DNA from: Streptomyces umbrinus
GTDB lineage: Bacteria > Actinomycetota > Actinomycetes > Streptomycetales > Streptomycetaceae
DNA length: 64,000 bases
Direction of reading: 5' to 3'
NCBI RefSeq assembly: GCF_030817415.1
Contig: NZ_JAUSZI010000002.1
Coordinates: 7,750,001 to 7,814,000 of the forward strand
Below, piece after piece: positions 41,538-55,963 of this stretch (position 1 is the stretch's first letter; each line of letters starts with the position of its first letter). A program made the position numbers and the translations under genes. The notes beneath the pieces are model-generated. The model was not told where the DNA came from and made no database searches. It worked only from the letters and a program-made list of their open reading frames with translations.

Positions 41538-42862
41538 TAAAAGCCTCCGGAAGGCGCGTTCCAGGGTTCGCCGTTGCTGGGTGCCTCGTAGGAACCGGGC
41601 TGCGTTTCAGTGGCGGGACCGCTGTTGTACATGTCGTTCGGGTTGTACGTACCGAGGGGGTCGTTCGTCTCACCGGTGTCGTACACATCACTTGTGCCGT
41701 ACGTGGGAATGGCGCCGGTGTCGTACCCGCCGTTCGCGTCGTACGTGGGGATCGTCCCGGTGTCGTACGTCGGTGTCCCGGCGGGGCGCGGCGGGGCCTC
41801 GTAGAGCGGCGGGGACGGGGTCGGCCAGCGGGGCCCGGTGTTGCCGTCGACGCGCGGCATCGCCTCCGTGGCCTGCATGTCCATCGGAACCTGCATGCGC
41901 TGGGTGGGGTCGGGCGTCATCGGGTCCTGCGCGCGGGGGGTGTTGACGGCCCGGTACGCGGCCGCGAAGCCGCCGGTGTCCGTGAGGGATCCGGTGTCCG
42001 TGAAGGACGCCGAGTCCTGGAGGGCGGAGCGCTGCGGGGACGCGTACGACCCGGACGGGGACGACGTCCGCTGCGAGGGAACCGCCATGTCCGGGAAGCC
42101 TGGACGACCGCCACCGCCGGGCAGCGAGGAGTCGGCGGCACGGCGTGTCCCGGGCTCTTCGCGGTAGGACCGGTTGCCGCCGTCGAGCAGGGACAGGACG
42201 CGCCTGGCGACCTTCCGCTTGAACGGCAGGGGCGCCGACCGCAGGAGCAGCGCGCCCATGACGGCGACCAGGGCCAGGCTGTAGAGGATCACGAAGACCG
42301 GCTTCGCCTCGCGCCCGGCGAAGAGGCCGTGGATCAGGGCCGAGCACCAGGCGGGGTAGGCCAGCATGTGCAGCGCGCGCCAGCGACCGGCGACCTGCAC
42401 GGGGGACGAGAAGGCGCTGCGCAGCGCGCCGGTGAGGGCCGTGACGACCATCAGGAGGCCGGCCAGGGTGCCGAAACCGATGAGCCCCTCGGTGCCGGTG
42501 ACACCGAGGCCGAAGGGGATCACGACCGCGATCGCCGAGGTGTGGTCGAGCACGAGCTTGACCGAGATGTGCAGCAGCAGGAAGCCGACCGAGGCCACCG
42601 CCGTGCTCCTGTGCACGGCCTGGGCGATCAGCCTCTGGCGCGTGTTGAGGAAGACCCGGTCGGTCGCGACGAGCCCCCACAGCACCGAGAGGGTGAGGGA
42701 CACGAGCGACAGGACGCCCGCTCCGAAGTTGAGGAATTCGCGGAATCCGTCACCTCCGACCACGACGACGAGGGGTATCAGCAGCAAAGCGGCAGCCGTC
42801 ACTCCGCCCCGGACCGATCGGCTCGGCTGGGTGAGCGTGCTGTTGTTGCGGCGAGAGTTCAT
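41537..42862 (-). CDS. Six-helix membrane protein, ferric reductase/cytochrome b-like
   Basis: A 441-residue protein. Residues ~20-245 hold about six hydrophobic helices with paired histidines (QAVHRSTAVASVGFLLLHIS, VLDH, RALHMLAYPAWCSALIHG) spaced as in haem-binding ferric reductase-like or cytochrome b domains. The C-terminal ~200 residues are a low-complexity cytosolic tail with repeats of the type YDTG(T/A)IPTY. The ATG at 42862 with CGGAG seven bases ahead is preferred over an upstream start. It is coupled to the NuoF-like gene by a one-base overlap, so the two form an electron transfer pair. The partner substrate is unknown. Confidence 0.8.
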   Translation of the reverse strand: MNSRRNNSTLTQPSRSVRGGVTAAALLLIPLVVVVGGDGFREFLNFGAGVLSLVSLTLSVLWGLVATDRVFLNTRQRLIAQAVHRSTAVASVGFLLLHISVKLVLDHTSAIAVVIPFGLGVTGTEGLIGFGTLAGLLMVVTALTGALRSAFSSPVQVAGRWRALHMLAYPAWCSALIHGLFAGREAKPVFVILYSLALVAVMGALLLRSAPLPFKRKVARRVLSLLDGGNRSYREEPGTRRAADSSLPGGGGRPGFPDMAVPSQRTSSPSGSYASPQRSALQDSASFTDTGSLTDTGGFAAAYRAVNTPRAQDPMTPDPTQRMQVPMDMQATEAMPRVDGNTGPRWPTPSPPLYEAPPRPAGTPTYDTGTIPTYDANGGYDTGAIPTYGTSDVYDTGETNDPLGTYNPNDMYNSGPATETQPGSYEAPSNGEPWNAPSGGF

Positions 42863-42922
42863 GGGGGCAACTCCGAACAGTTCGGGAAAGCGGTCCCGCT
42901 GCCGCACTCTAGGTCGAGCCAT

Positions 42923-43111
42923 ACCGAGGGGTACGAGGTTTGAGTTATTGCGCTGTTATCAAAGGGCTGCGAGGGAGTTGTGATGTCCCTTAGAGGCCCT
43001 TACGCGAAGTAACTTTTGACTTTCGTTCAGCTTCTGTCGACCCGGCGCGGACGTGACACGCAGTGCCGCAGCGTAGCCGAAAGCGCGTCGCGGCCCGCTC
43101 GGCCGCTGCGG
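42923..43111. other. Divergent promoter region before leuS
   Basis: Two hundred bases between the minus-strand membrane protein and the leuS leader. An AT-rich part at 42935-43040 (GTTATTGCGCTGTTATC is an example of its composition) probably holds the minus-strand promoter. No gene is visible. Confidence 0.4.
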
Positions 43112-43117
43112 TACCCT
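43112..43117 (+). promoter_or_regulatory. -10 box for the leuS leader
   Basis: TACCCT ends six bases before the ATG of the leader peptide, so the leader peptide would be translated from a leaderless message. Confidence 0.6.
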
Positions 43118-43123
43118 GACGCC

Positions 43124-43162
43124 ATGCGTGCCGTACGCCTTCTGCTTAGTGAGCCGCGCTGA
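43124..43162 (+). CDS. leuS leader peptide
   Basis: A 12-residue frame [12 protein letters not shown] with three consecutive leucine codons (CTT CTG CTT), ending 46 bases before a T-tailed hairpin and 116 bases before leuS. Ribosome stalling at the leucines would report low charged tRNA-Leu. Leucine-rich leader peptides before leuS and leuA are known in actinomycetes (recalled, not checked). Confidence 0.85.
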   Translation: MRAVRLLLSEPR

Positions 43163-43168
43163 TCAATC

Positions 43169-43231
43169 CCGGTCGCCGGAAAACCGCGACCGGCATCGGC
43201 GCGGCGCCCCCTCCTGTGCGAGGGGTTTTTT
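43169..43231 (+). promoter_or_regulatory. Attenuator of leuS
   Basis: Six bases after the leader peptide stop a perfect eight-base stem (CCGGTCGC at 43169, GCGACCGG at 43186) forms the pause or anti-terminator hairpin. It is followed by CCCCTC/GAGGGG (43208-43225) with six T residues, an intrinsic terminator of rare quality for this GC-rich genome. The mutually exclusive alternative pairing was not worked out base by base. Confidence 0.85.
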
Positions 43232-43278
43232 CATTTCCTGAGCCGCTGGCAGAGACGATCGATGGAGCTTTGAGGATC

Positions 43279-46155
<2,877 letters not shown>

Positions 46156-46220
46156 ACGGTGGCCAGAGCGGGCCGGGGGTAGGCCGGGGGTACTTCCCCT
46201 TGTCGGGGTAGTCCCCTACG

Positions 46221-46261
46221 GGCAGGTTGGGGGTTCCGCTGGAACCCTCGGCCTGCCTTTT
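46221..46261 (+). terminator. Terminator after leuS
   Basis: GGCAGG...GGGTTCC and GGAACCC...CCTGCC form an interrupted stem around a three-base loop, followed by TTTT. It lies 66 bases after the leuS stop. Confidence 0.85.
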
Positions 46262-46326
46262 CCGTTTACCGTGGAAGAGCCGGCCGGCACCGCCGGGCAC
46301 TGGAAGCAGCACCCGAGAGGATCGTC

Positions 46327-47202
46327 ATGGAAGCCGTGGTCGCAATCGTGGCGCTGATCTTCGTGCTGTTCGTGGCGCTGGGGGCGTATGCCACGGTGAA
46401 GGTGGTCGGCGCGGCCAAGCGCGGAGTGGACCGCACGGTCGCCCAGGCCCGCCGCACGGTGGAGGACTCCACGCTCAGGGCGAAGACCTTCGCCCAGCCG
46501 GGCCCCCAGGGCGAGATCGCCCAACTGCGCCTCTCCTTGCGCACATCGATGCGCGCCACCCAGGACGCGCTGCACGCGGGCGTGACGGAGGACGAGTCGC
46601 TGAAGGAGTCCCTGGCACTCTTCGAGCGGCTCAGCGCCCATGGCCACGAGCTGGACGGCGAGCTGAAGCGACTGGAGCGCGAGCCGGACAGGAACCGCCT
46701 CACCGAGCGCCTTCCCTCGCTGAGGGAGCGCACGGAGCAGATAACGAAGTCCGCGGACGCCCTGCGCTGGGCGGCCCGCGACCGCGCCCAGCGTTTCGGT
46801 GACGACGACCTGGACTCGCTGAGCACTCAGATCGACATGGAGGCGGGCGCGCTGCGGCACTGGACGACGGAGCCGGCTTCCTCGGGGACGTCATCGGATC
46901 CGTCTTCCGCAGGGCGGCCCGGCCCGTCCGCAGGGGCGCCCGGCTCCTCTGCAGGGATGCCGGGTCCGTCCGCGGGGGTGCCCGGTCCGGCGCCCACACG
47001 GACGCCGGAGCCGGCTGCGGGACAGACGCCGCCTCCGTCTTCGTGGCCCGAGGCGCCGCCCGTCCCCGCCGATCAGCAGACCTGGCCGGAGAACCCCGAG
47101 TCGCGCAGGGCCGAGGAGCCCACCCGGGCCGCGATCGACCCGCCCGTGCAGCGACAGGCCTACCCTTGGGAGAAGAAGCCCCGCCCCGAGAGCACGACTT
47201 GA
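46327..47202 (+). CDS. Membrane-anchored coiled-coil protein
   Basis: A 291-residue protein of unknown function: an N-terminal transmembrane helix (VVAIVALIFVLFVALGAYA), then a coiled-coil/helical region to about residue 180 (LSLRTSMRATQDALHAGV, LKRLEREPDRNRLTERL), then a long proline/serine/glycine-rich tail with PGPSAG repeats (GRPGPSAGAPGSSAGMPGPS). The tail ends with a basic YPWEKKPR. It is common in Streptomyces between leuS and degV. The ATG has GAGAGG six bases ahead. Low-complexity tails like this often tether or scaffold, but no partner is known. Confidence 0.75.
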   Translation: MEAVVAIVALIFVLFVALGAYATVKVVGAAKRGVDRTVAQARRTVEDSTLRAKTFAQPGPQGEIAQLRLSLRTSMRATQDALHAGVTEDESLKESLALFERLSAHGHELDGELKRLEREPDRNRLTERLPSLRERTEQITKSADALRWAARDRAQRFGDDDLDSLSTQIDMEAGALRHWTTEPASSGTSSDPSSAGRPGPSAGAPGSSAGMPGPSAGVPGPAPTRTPEPAAGQTPPPSSWPEAPPVPADQQTWPENPESRRAEEPTRAAIDPPVQRQAYPWEKKPRPESTT

Positions 47203-47261
47203 TCCCGCCTGCCCGACCGCAGGTGGGAGGGGGCGGACTGCCGCCCACGCTGACTGACAGG

Positions 47262-47267
47262 TAACCT
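47262..47267 (+). promoter_or_regulatory. -10 box, leaderless degV
   Basis: TAACCT ends seven bases before the degV ATG, so the message is likely leaderless; no ribosome-binding site lies before the ATG. Confidence 0.55.
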
Positions 47268-47274
47268 CCAGCTC

Positions 47275-48120
47275 ATGTCCCGCCATGTCGCGATCGTCAC
47301 CGATTCAACGGCCTACCTGCCGCCACGGACGATGGAGCGCCACGGCATCACCGCGGTGCCCCTGACCGTGGTCCTCGGCGACCAGGCACTCGAAGAGGGC
47401 ACCGAGATCTCGGCCCGTTCACTGGCCCAGGCGCTGCAGAAGCGACGGTCCGTCACCACCTCCCGGCCCAGCCCCGAGGTGTTCGCCGAGACCTACCGCA
47501 GGGTCGCTGAGTCCGGCGCGACCGGCATCGTCTCGCTGCACCTGTCAGCCGAGTTCTCGGGAACGTACGACGCCGCTGTCCTCGCCGCGCGCGAGGCGTC
47601 GGTGCCGGTGCGGGTGGTGGACACAGGGATGGTCGCCATGGCCCTCGGCTTCTGCGCACTGGCCGCGGCCGAGTCCGCCGAGGCGGGCGGCACGGTCGAC
47701 GAGGCGGTCACCGCGGCGGAGAAACGGGCCGCGGGCACGTACGCGTACTTCTACGTGGACACCCTCGACTATCTGCGGCGGGGCGGCCGGATCGGGGCGG
47801 CGCAGGCGCTGCTCGGGTCGGCGCTGGCCGTGAAACCGCTGCTGCAACTGGACGGCGGGCGCATCGAGCTCCTGGAAAAGGTGCGGACCGCGGGCAAGGC
47901 GATCGCCCGCCTGGAGGAGATTGTGGCCGAGCGGGCTGGCAGTGCGCAGGTCGACATCGCGGTCCACCATCTCGCCGCGCCCGAGCGGGCGGCGGCGCTC
48001 GCGGAGCGGCTGCGGGTTCGGGTGCCGGGGCTGGCCGATCTGCATGTGAGCGAGGTCGGGGCGGTCATCGGGGCACACACCGGGCCCGGGCTGCTCGGGG
48101 CGGTCGTTTCTCCTCGGTGA
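47275..48120 (+). CDS. DegV family fatty-acid-binding protein
   Basis: A 281-residue cytosolic protein of the DegV/FakB type, which binds fatty acids and, with FakA kinase, presents them for phosphorylation. VAIVTDSTAYLPP at the N-terminus, TSRPSPEVFAETYR and SAEFSGTYDAAVLAA are family marks; the strand after VKPLLQLDGGRIELLEKVRT is typical. No FakA is adjacent, so its partner is elsewhere if present. It reads into comEA and comEC downstream, although these belong to a separate functional group. Confidence 0.92.
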   Translation: MSRHVAIVTDSTAYLPPRTMERHGITAVPLTVVLGDQALEEGTEISARSLAQALQKRRSVTTSRPSPEVFAETYRRVAESGATGIVSLHLSAEFSGTYDAAVLAAREASVPVRVVDTGMVAMALGFCALAAAESAEAGGTVDEAVTAAEKRAAGTYAYFYVDTLDYLRRGGRIGAAQALLGSALAVKPLLQLDGGRIELLEKVRTAGKAIARLEEIVAERAGSAQVDIAVHHLAAPERAAALAERLRVRVPGLADLHVSEVGAVIGAHTGPGLLGAVVSPR

Positions 48121-48257
48121 GGTCGGATCTCCTCGGTTCGGTGAAGTCGGATCTCCTCGGTTCGATGAGGGTGGACTGGCGCGTGTGGGTGACGGAGTTA
48201 TCCACAACTGGGCGGTAATCCCCGGGAACTGAGCAAGATCATCGCGGTTCGGCGGTT
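48121..48257. other. Gap with short repeats and a DnaA-box-like site
   Basis: GGTCGGATCTCCTCGGTTCGGTG is followed by a near copy AAGTCGGATCTCCTCGGTTCG (48121-48170), a small tandem duplication. TTATCCACA at 48198-48206 is a perfect DnaA-box sequence but stands alone. Confidence 0.6.
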
Positions 48258-49429
48258 GTGCCCGATTCTCGTCGCATGGCACTTCGATCACCTTCACGGA
48301 CAGCGACAGCAACCAGCGGGCCGGGACGGGGCCCGGTCTCCGACAGCCGCATGCGACACCGCCGTCATCGCCATCGCGGCCATCGCGGCAGGTCCCGGCG
48401 CCGAGAGGCCTCCGCGGAGGCGCTGCGCCTGCGCGCGGAGACACTCTTCGCCGAACGGACGAGAGTGCGCGGGGAGTTGAGGCACGGTCCGCCGGTGGTG
48501 TCGGGGCGGGAGGAGTGGAGCCGTGGCGGCGGTGGTGTAGTCGCCGGTGTTGAGACCGATGCACGGGCGGGGGGCCGGGGACGGGCGGGGGCCGAGTTCG
48601 AGGCTGGCTCTGAAGGCGAGACTGGGTCTGGGGTTGCGGCCGGGTCTGGGGCTGGAGCTGGGGCCGTGTGGCGGGAGCGGACCGGGCTTGCCGTCAGGGA
48701 GCGGATGCCCTTGTGGCTGCAGTCCAGGTGCGGGCTGGAGCGGAGGAGCGTGGTCGCGCTCACGGTGGTTCTCGTGGTCGCGGCGGTCTTCGCCGCGCAG
48801 CACTTCTGGTCGGGGCGCACCCAGCCGGTGCGGGCACCTGAAGTGGTGCGGGCCGCGGGTTCGTACGGGGGAGAGGGTGAGGGCGGGCAGGAGGCGGCGG
48901 CGGGATCGTCCGCTGCCGCGCGGGATCCTGTGGGCGTGGCCGGTACGGCTGGTGCGGCCAGTGTCGGTGCTGGCGCTGGTGCCGTCATCGTGGTCGATGT
49001 CAGCGGCAAGGTGCGGGAGCCGGGTATTCAGCGGTTGCCGGCCGGTTCTCGGGTGGCCGATGCCCTCCGGGCGGCCGGCGGGGTGCGTCCCGGCACGGAC
49101 ACCGAGGGACTCAACCGGGCGCGGCTGCTCGTGGACGGTGAGCAGGTGTTCGTCGGAGCGCCTCCGGCTGTCGCCGGGCCGGGTGTGGCGGGAGGTCCGG
49201 GTGCCGTGGGCTCCGGCGGAGCCGGCGCGGGGGCTGCCGCCGCTCCGGTCGGCCTCAACACGGCCACGCTGGAACAACTGGACACCTTGCCCGGTGTCGG
49301 TCCCGTACTCGCCCAGCACATCATCGACTACCGCACTCAGCACGGCGGCTTCCGCTCGGTCGACGAACTCCGTGAGGTGAACGGAATCGGCGACCGCCGT
49401 TTCGCCGATCTGCAGAATCTCGTACGGCC

Positions 49430-49433
<4 letters not shown>
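48258..49433 (+). CDS. comEA: ComEA family DNA-binding protein (SLBB and helix-hairpin-helix)
   Basis: A 391-residue protein. Residues ~170-195 form a transmembrane helix (SVVALTVVLVVAAVFAAQHF). The exterior part carries an SLBB domain (VVDVSGKVREPGIQRLPAGS, ending DGEQVFVG), a glycine/alanine-rich linker, and the C-terminal helix-hairpin-helix (NTATLEQLDTLPGVGPVLAQ, VNGIGDRRFADLQNL) that binds DNA in competence ComEA proteins. The N-terminal ~150 residues are histidine/arginine-rich then glycine/alanine-rich and poorly conserved. The start is uncertain: GTG at 48258, ATG at 48276 or ATG at 48351; none has a clear ribosome site. comEC overlaps its stop by four bases. Natural transformation is not established in Streptomyces. 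Confidence 0.85.
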
Positions 49434-52180
<2,747 letters not shown>

Positions 52181-52184
52181 GTAC

Positions 52185-53012
52185 ATGAAACCCGCACAGG
52201 CTGATGCCTACCTCCGCCGTATCGGCGCCGCCCACCCCGCCTGGCCCACCGCCGACGTACTGCGTGAGCTCCAGTTGCGACACCTGATGACGGTGCCGTT
52301 CGAGAACCTGTCGATCCATCTCGGCGAGGAGATCGTGCTGGAGGAGGAGTGGCTGCTGGACAAACTGGTGGGTTCCCGGAGGGGCGGTTTCTGTTACGAA
52401 CTGAACGGGGCGTTCGGGATGTTGCTCGGGGCACTGGGCTTCGATGTGACCTTGCTCGCGGCGCGCGTGTACGGGGAGGAGGGGCGACTGGGGGTTCCGT
52501 TCGACCATCTCGCGCTGCGGGTGCGGACGGTGGACGGCGGCGACTGGCTCGTCGACGTCGGTTTCGGGGCGAACAGCCACTATCCGCTGGCGTACGGGGA
52601 GCGGGGCGAGCAGACGGATCCGGGCGGCACGTTCCGGGTGATCGTGGCCGGGGCGGATCCGGCGGGGGTGCGAGGGAACGACAGGCGGTTCGGGGACCTG
52701 GACGTCGTGCGGGACGGCAGGTCGCAGTACCGGCTGGAGACCCGGCCGCGGGTGCTCGGGGACTGCCTGGCCGGGGCCTGGTGGCACAGCACCTCGCCGG
52801 CCTCGCACTTCACGCAGTCGCTCGTCTGCTCGCGGCTCACCGAGGACGGTGGGCGCATCACGCTCAGCGGACGCACGCTCACGGTCACGGACCCCGACGG
52901 AGGGAAGGAGGGGTCGGATCTGGCCACGGACGAGGAGGTGTTGAAGGCGTATCGGGAACGGTTCGGGATCGAGCTGGAACGCGTCCCGGTTGTCAGGAAA
53001 GGCCAATCCTGA
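52185..53012 (+). CDS. nat: Arylamine N-acetyltransferase
   Basis: A 275-residue enzyme that transfers acetyl from acetyl-CoA to arylamines or related starter units. The catalytic triad is visible: C70 (RRGGFCYELN), H108 (FDHLALRV) and D124 (LVDVGFG), matching the spacing of characterised bacterial NATs (C69/H107/D122 in Salmonella). The ATG at 52185 lies five bases after the comEC stop; the frame upstream is part of comEC. GGGAGAC precedes it. Its acceptor substrate is unknown; it is not in an ansamycin-type cluster here. Confidence 0.94.
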   Translation: MKPAQADAYLRRIGAAHPAWPTADVLRELQLRHLMTVPFENLSIHLGEEIVLEEEWLLDKLVGSRRGGFCYELNGAFGMLLGALGFDVTLLAARVYGEEGRLGVPFDHLALRVRTVDGGDWLVDVGFGANSHYPLAYGERGEQTDPGGTFRVIVAGADPAGVRGNDRRFGDLDVVRDGRSQYRLETRPRVLGDCLAGAWWHSTSPASHFTQSLVCSRLTEDGGRITLSGRTLTVTDPDGGKEGSDLATDEEVLKAYRERFGIELERVPVVRKGQS

Positions 53013-53184
53013 GGGAGAAACATTGACGGAGCTGCCAATTCGGGCTACTGGTGCGTAGTCCCAGCACATGTGCTGGATTCCTGCGATGTAGTCGTCTGTT
53101 GCCTCGAAAGTCGCATCAGTGGTCGAATACCTCCTCTGCAACGGTGATTTCACAACGTTCGTGTCGCGCGAGGGTGGGTCGCAG

Positions 53185-54066
53185 ATGGTCGGCAGCTGGC
53201 TGGGGAACCGTTCGAACCGAACGCAACGGGCGGATCGTGTCGCCGCGGTGCCGATGCCCGACGGGGCAGGAGTACTCAGCTGCCGGGTGCTGGATCCGGT
53301 CAACCAGCCGGTGCCGCATGCCGAGTTCGTGGTCACGGACACGTCGGGGCGAAAAGTGGTCGGCGGGGGGCTGGATCCGTTCGGGTCCTTCACGGTGACG
53401 ATGCCGGCGGGCGAGTACCGGCTCGCGGTGTCGGCCGAGGGGTACGCGCCGTTCAGGGCGAACGCCACGGTGGAGGAGAACGCGCTGGCCTCGCTCGGCG
53501 AAGTGATGCTGCACGTCGCCCGGCCGCCCGCACTGCCCCGGCCGGGGGACTGGGAGATCGAGCCGACGCACTCCACGATCGGGTTCACCGCCAGGCACAT
53601 CGGGCTGGCCAAGGTGCGGGGCAGGTTCAACACGTTCGCGGGGGTGATACGGCTGGCCGAGCGTGCGGAGCACTCGGCCATGCATGTGGTGATCGACGCG
53701 TCGTCCATCGACACGAACGTGAAGATGCGGGACGACCATCTGAGGTCCGCGGACTTTCTCGATGTCGACCGGTTTCCGACGCTGGAGTTCTACAGCGACC
53801 GGTTCGCGCACCGGGGTGGCAACCGGTGGGCGGTCACCGGGGCGCTGTCGCTGCACGGGGTGACGCGGACGGTCACGCTCGACACGGAGTATCTCGGCGT
53901 CGGCAACGGCATGGAGGGCGAGGTGCGGGCGGCCTGCCGGGCCAGCACCGAACTGCGCCGCGACGACTTCACGGTGAGCTGGCAGACGATGCTCGCCCGG
54001 GGGATCGCCGTGGTCGGCCCGAGCATCACGGTCGATCTGGACGTACAGATCGTGCCCAAGGGCTGA
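53185..54066 (+). CDS. YceI family protein with N-terminal carboxypeptidase-regulatory-like domain
   Basis: A 293-residue protein without an obvious signal peptide. Residues ~25-110 look like a small beta-sandwich (LSCRVLDPVNQPVPHAEFVV, GSFTVTMPAGEYRLAVSAEGY) of the carboxypeptidase regulatory type. From ~120 comes a YceI lipocalin-like domain (DWEIEPTHSTIGFTARHIGL, VRGRFNTFAGVI, FPTLEFYSDRF, LSLHGVTRTVTLD), which binds amphiphiles such as polyisoprenoids. The ATG at 53185 is one of several starts; a GTG at 53161 and the ATG at 53119 are alternatives and none has a strong ribosome site. The fusion of the two domains is a feature of actinomycete YceI proteins. Confidence 0.85.
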   Translation: MVGSWLGNRSNRTQRADRVAAVPMPDGAGVLSCRVLDPVNQPVPHAEFVVTDTSGRKVVGGGLDPFGSFTVTMPAGEYRLAVSAEGYAPFRANATVEENALASLGEVMLHVARPPALPRPGDWEIEPTHSTIGFTARHIGLAKVRGRFNTFAGVIRLAERAEHSAMHVVIDASSIDTNVKMRDDHLRSADFLDVDRFPTLEFYSDRFAHRGGNRWAVTGALSLHGVTRTVTLDTEYLGVGNGMEGEVRAACRASTELRRDDFTVSWQTMLARGIAVVGPSITVDLDVQIVPKG

Positions 54067-54125
54067 CGGGACTGCCAGGGCTGACAGGGCTGACGGGGCT
54101 GACGGGGCTCATGGGACTGCCTGGT
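54060..54125 (+). repeat. GGGCTGAC-type imperfect tandem repeat
   Basis: Immediately after the YceI stop, CAGGGCTGACAGGGCTGACGGGG and similar units (GGGCTGACGG, GGGACTGCC) repeat five to six times. No gene lies here; it may come from slippage. Confidence 0.7.
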
Positions 54126-54220
54126 CTGTGGATCTGCCTCGACCGGCAGGTCTGACCTGGTGTTTTGGGGATCGCCCGCCCTCGGCGCGGAGCGTTGTCC
54201 GTGTACCGGAAAATGGCCGG

Positions 54221-54466
54221 GTGAGCGATGTGAGACATGTACTGGTCCTGCCCGACCGCGATGCCGCGCATGAGGCGGCGGAGGCGCTCGGGGAGCGGTT
54301 CGCACTCGACGAGGAGCCGCAGCTCGTACGGGACGCCCTGGCCGGCGAGGACGACGCCGAGGACGCGCAGTGGCTGCTGGTCCTGCGGGACTCGGACGGG
54401 CGGCTCGATGCGGGGGAGCTGGACGCGTTCGCGGGGGAGTGGGACGGGTGGCGCGAGGAGCCGTAG
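54221..54466 (+). CDS. Small acidic hypothetical protein
   Basis: An 81-residue acidic protein: VLVLPDRDAAHEAAEALGER and DEEPQLVRDALAGEDDAED, then WLLVLRDSDGRLDAGELDAF and WREEP. It has a compact alpha/beta look with no known motif. The GTG at 54221 is used as the start; an upstream ATG at 54128 would add residues of low quality. It is unattached to a clear operon. Confidence 0.6.
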   Translation: MSDVRHVLVLPDRDAAHEAAEALGERFALDEEPQLVRDALAGEDDAEDAQWLLVLRDSDGRLDAGELDAFAGEWDGWREEP

Positions 54467-54659
54467 GCCGCGGTTGCGGGTGAGGACCAGCTCGGCCGCT
54501 GCACGACCGTGGGCTTGGCCCTTGGCAGGCGGGCCTCCGTGCGGTCGCCGGGCCTCGGCGCGGCCGACGGCTCGCCCTCCAGGTGCCTGACTCCCACGGG
54601 CGTCGGGTCAGCTCGCGGGCGGAGTCCGTTGTCAGTGGTGCGTGGGATGCTTGGGCGCG

Positions 54660-55646
54660 ATGGCAAGGAACTCTGCACAGGACAACCCGCTCACCCCCGT
54701 CACGATCGCCGTCGGGCAGGAGGACCTCCTGCTCGACCGCGCCGTGCGGGAGGTGGTGGTCGCCGCGCGGGCCGCCGACGCGGACACGGATGTACGGGAC
54801 CTCACGTCGGACCAGTTGCAGCCGGGCACGCTCGCCGAGCTGACCAGTCCGTCGCTCTTCGCGGAGCGCAAGGTCGTCGTGGTGCGTAACGCCCAGGATC
54901 TGTCGGCCGACACGATCAAGGACGTGAAGGCGTATCTGGGCGCCCCCGCCGAGGAGATCACGCTCGTGCTGTTGCACGCGGGTGCGGCCAAGGGCAAGGG
55001 GCTGCTCGATGCCGCGCGCAAGGCGGGTGCGCGTGAGGTCGCCTGCCCCAAGATGACGAAGCCGGCGGATCGGCTGGCCTTCGTGCGGAGCGAGTTCCGG
55101 GCGCTGGGGCGGTCCGCCACGCCTGAGGCCTGCCAGGCCCTTGTCGACTCCATCGGGAGTGATCTGCGGGAGCTGGCGTCCGCCGTGACGCAGCTTGTCT
55201 CGGACATCGAGGGGACGATCGACGAGGCCGTTGTCGGGCGGTACTACACGGGTCGGGCCGAGGCCTCCAGCTTCACGGTGGCCGATCGGGCGGTCGAGGG
55301 GCGGGCGGCTGAGGCGTTGGAGGCTCTGCGGTGGTCTCTGTCGACCGGGGTCGCGCCTGTGATGATCACTAGTGCGTTGGCGCAGGGGGTGCGGGCGATC
55401 GGGAAGCTGTCGTCCGCTCGTGGGGGGCGGCCTGCGGATCTTGCTCGGGAGCTGGGGATGCCGCCGTGGAAGATCGATCGGGTTCGGCAGCAGATGCGGG
55501 GGTGGACTCCGGATGGGGTTTCCGTTGCGCTTCGGGCTGTCGCGGAGGCCGATGCCGGTGTGAAGGGTGGGGGTGACGATCCCGAGTACGCCCTCGAGAA
55601 GGCCGTCGTCGCCATTGCCCGGGCGGCCCGCGCCCGCCGCGGCTAG
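54660..55646 (+). CDS. holA: DNA polymerase III subunit delta
   Basis: A 328-residue clamp-loader subunit that opens the sliding clamp. The N-terminus TIAVGQEDLLLDRAVREVV, LFAERKVVVVRNAQDL and the later SDLRELASAVTQLVSD region are the HolA pattern; it is an AAA-related protein without a functional Walker A. The ATG at 54660 gives the conserved start (MARNSAQDN). It stands opposite to rpsT with a 485-base repeat-rich gap between. Confidence 0.95.
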   Translation: MARNSAQDNPLTPVTIAVGQEDLLLDRAVREVVVAARAADADTDVRDLTSDQLQPGTLAELTSPSLFAERKVVVVRNAQDLSADTIKDVKAYLGAPAEEITLVLLHAGAAKGKGLLDAARKAGAREVACPKMTKPADRLAFVRSEFRALGRSATPEACQALVDSIGSDLRELASAVTQLVSDIEGTIDEAVVGRYYTGRAEASSFTVADRAVEGRAAEALEALRWSLSTGVAPVMITSALAQGVRAIGKLSSARGGRPADLARELGMPPWKIDRVRQQMRGWTPDGVSVALRAVAEADAGVKGGGDDPEYALEKAVVAIARAARARRG

Positions 55647-55740
55647 CTGCCGCCGGGCGTTTTTCGCCCCCGCCGCCCCTACCCATTCCCGTCCCTTTCC
55701 AGGAGCTCCGCCCCCAGGCCCCCGCATAGCGCTGACGCGC

Positions 55741-55856
55741 TCGTCCTCAAACGCCGGACAGGCTGGGTGGGCGGGGGCTGACGAAGGTGAGCGGGTTGGC
55801 CGTGGGTGGGTGGGGAATCGGCCTGGCGGCCTCGTCCTCAAACGCCGGACGGGCTG
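55741..55856. repeat. Direct repeat pair of a dispersed Streptomyces element
   Basis: The 25-base unit TCGTCCTCAAACGCCGGACnGGCTG appears at 55741 and at 55832 with one difference. This motif is common between Streptomyces genes, where it usually forms part of longer palindromic elements. Confidence 0.8.
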
Positions 55857-55963
55857 AAGAGTGTCGGCCACGCCCCCAGCGCAACCCACCGCCCCCGCAG
55901 CGCACCCCCAGCGCCCCCCGGCAGCACAACCCTCGCCGCTGCAGCACCATCCCCCCACACCAA

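Noticed and set aside
48198..48206. Perfect DnaA box TTATCCACA as a possible replication origin or DnaA-controlled site.
   Set aside because: A single box with no further boxes or AT-rich region nearby; it can occur by chance in a 64 kb window.
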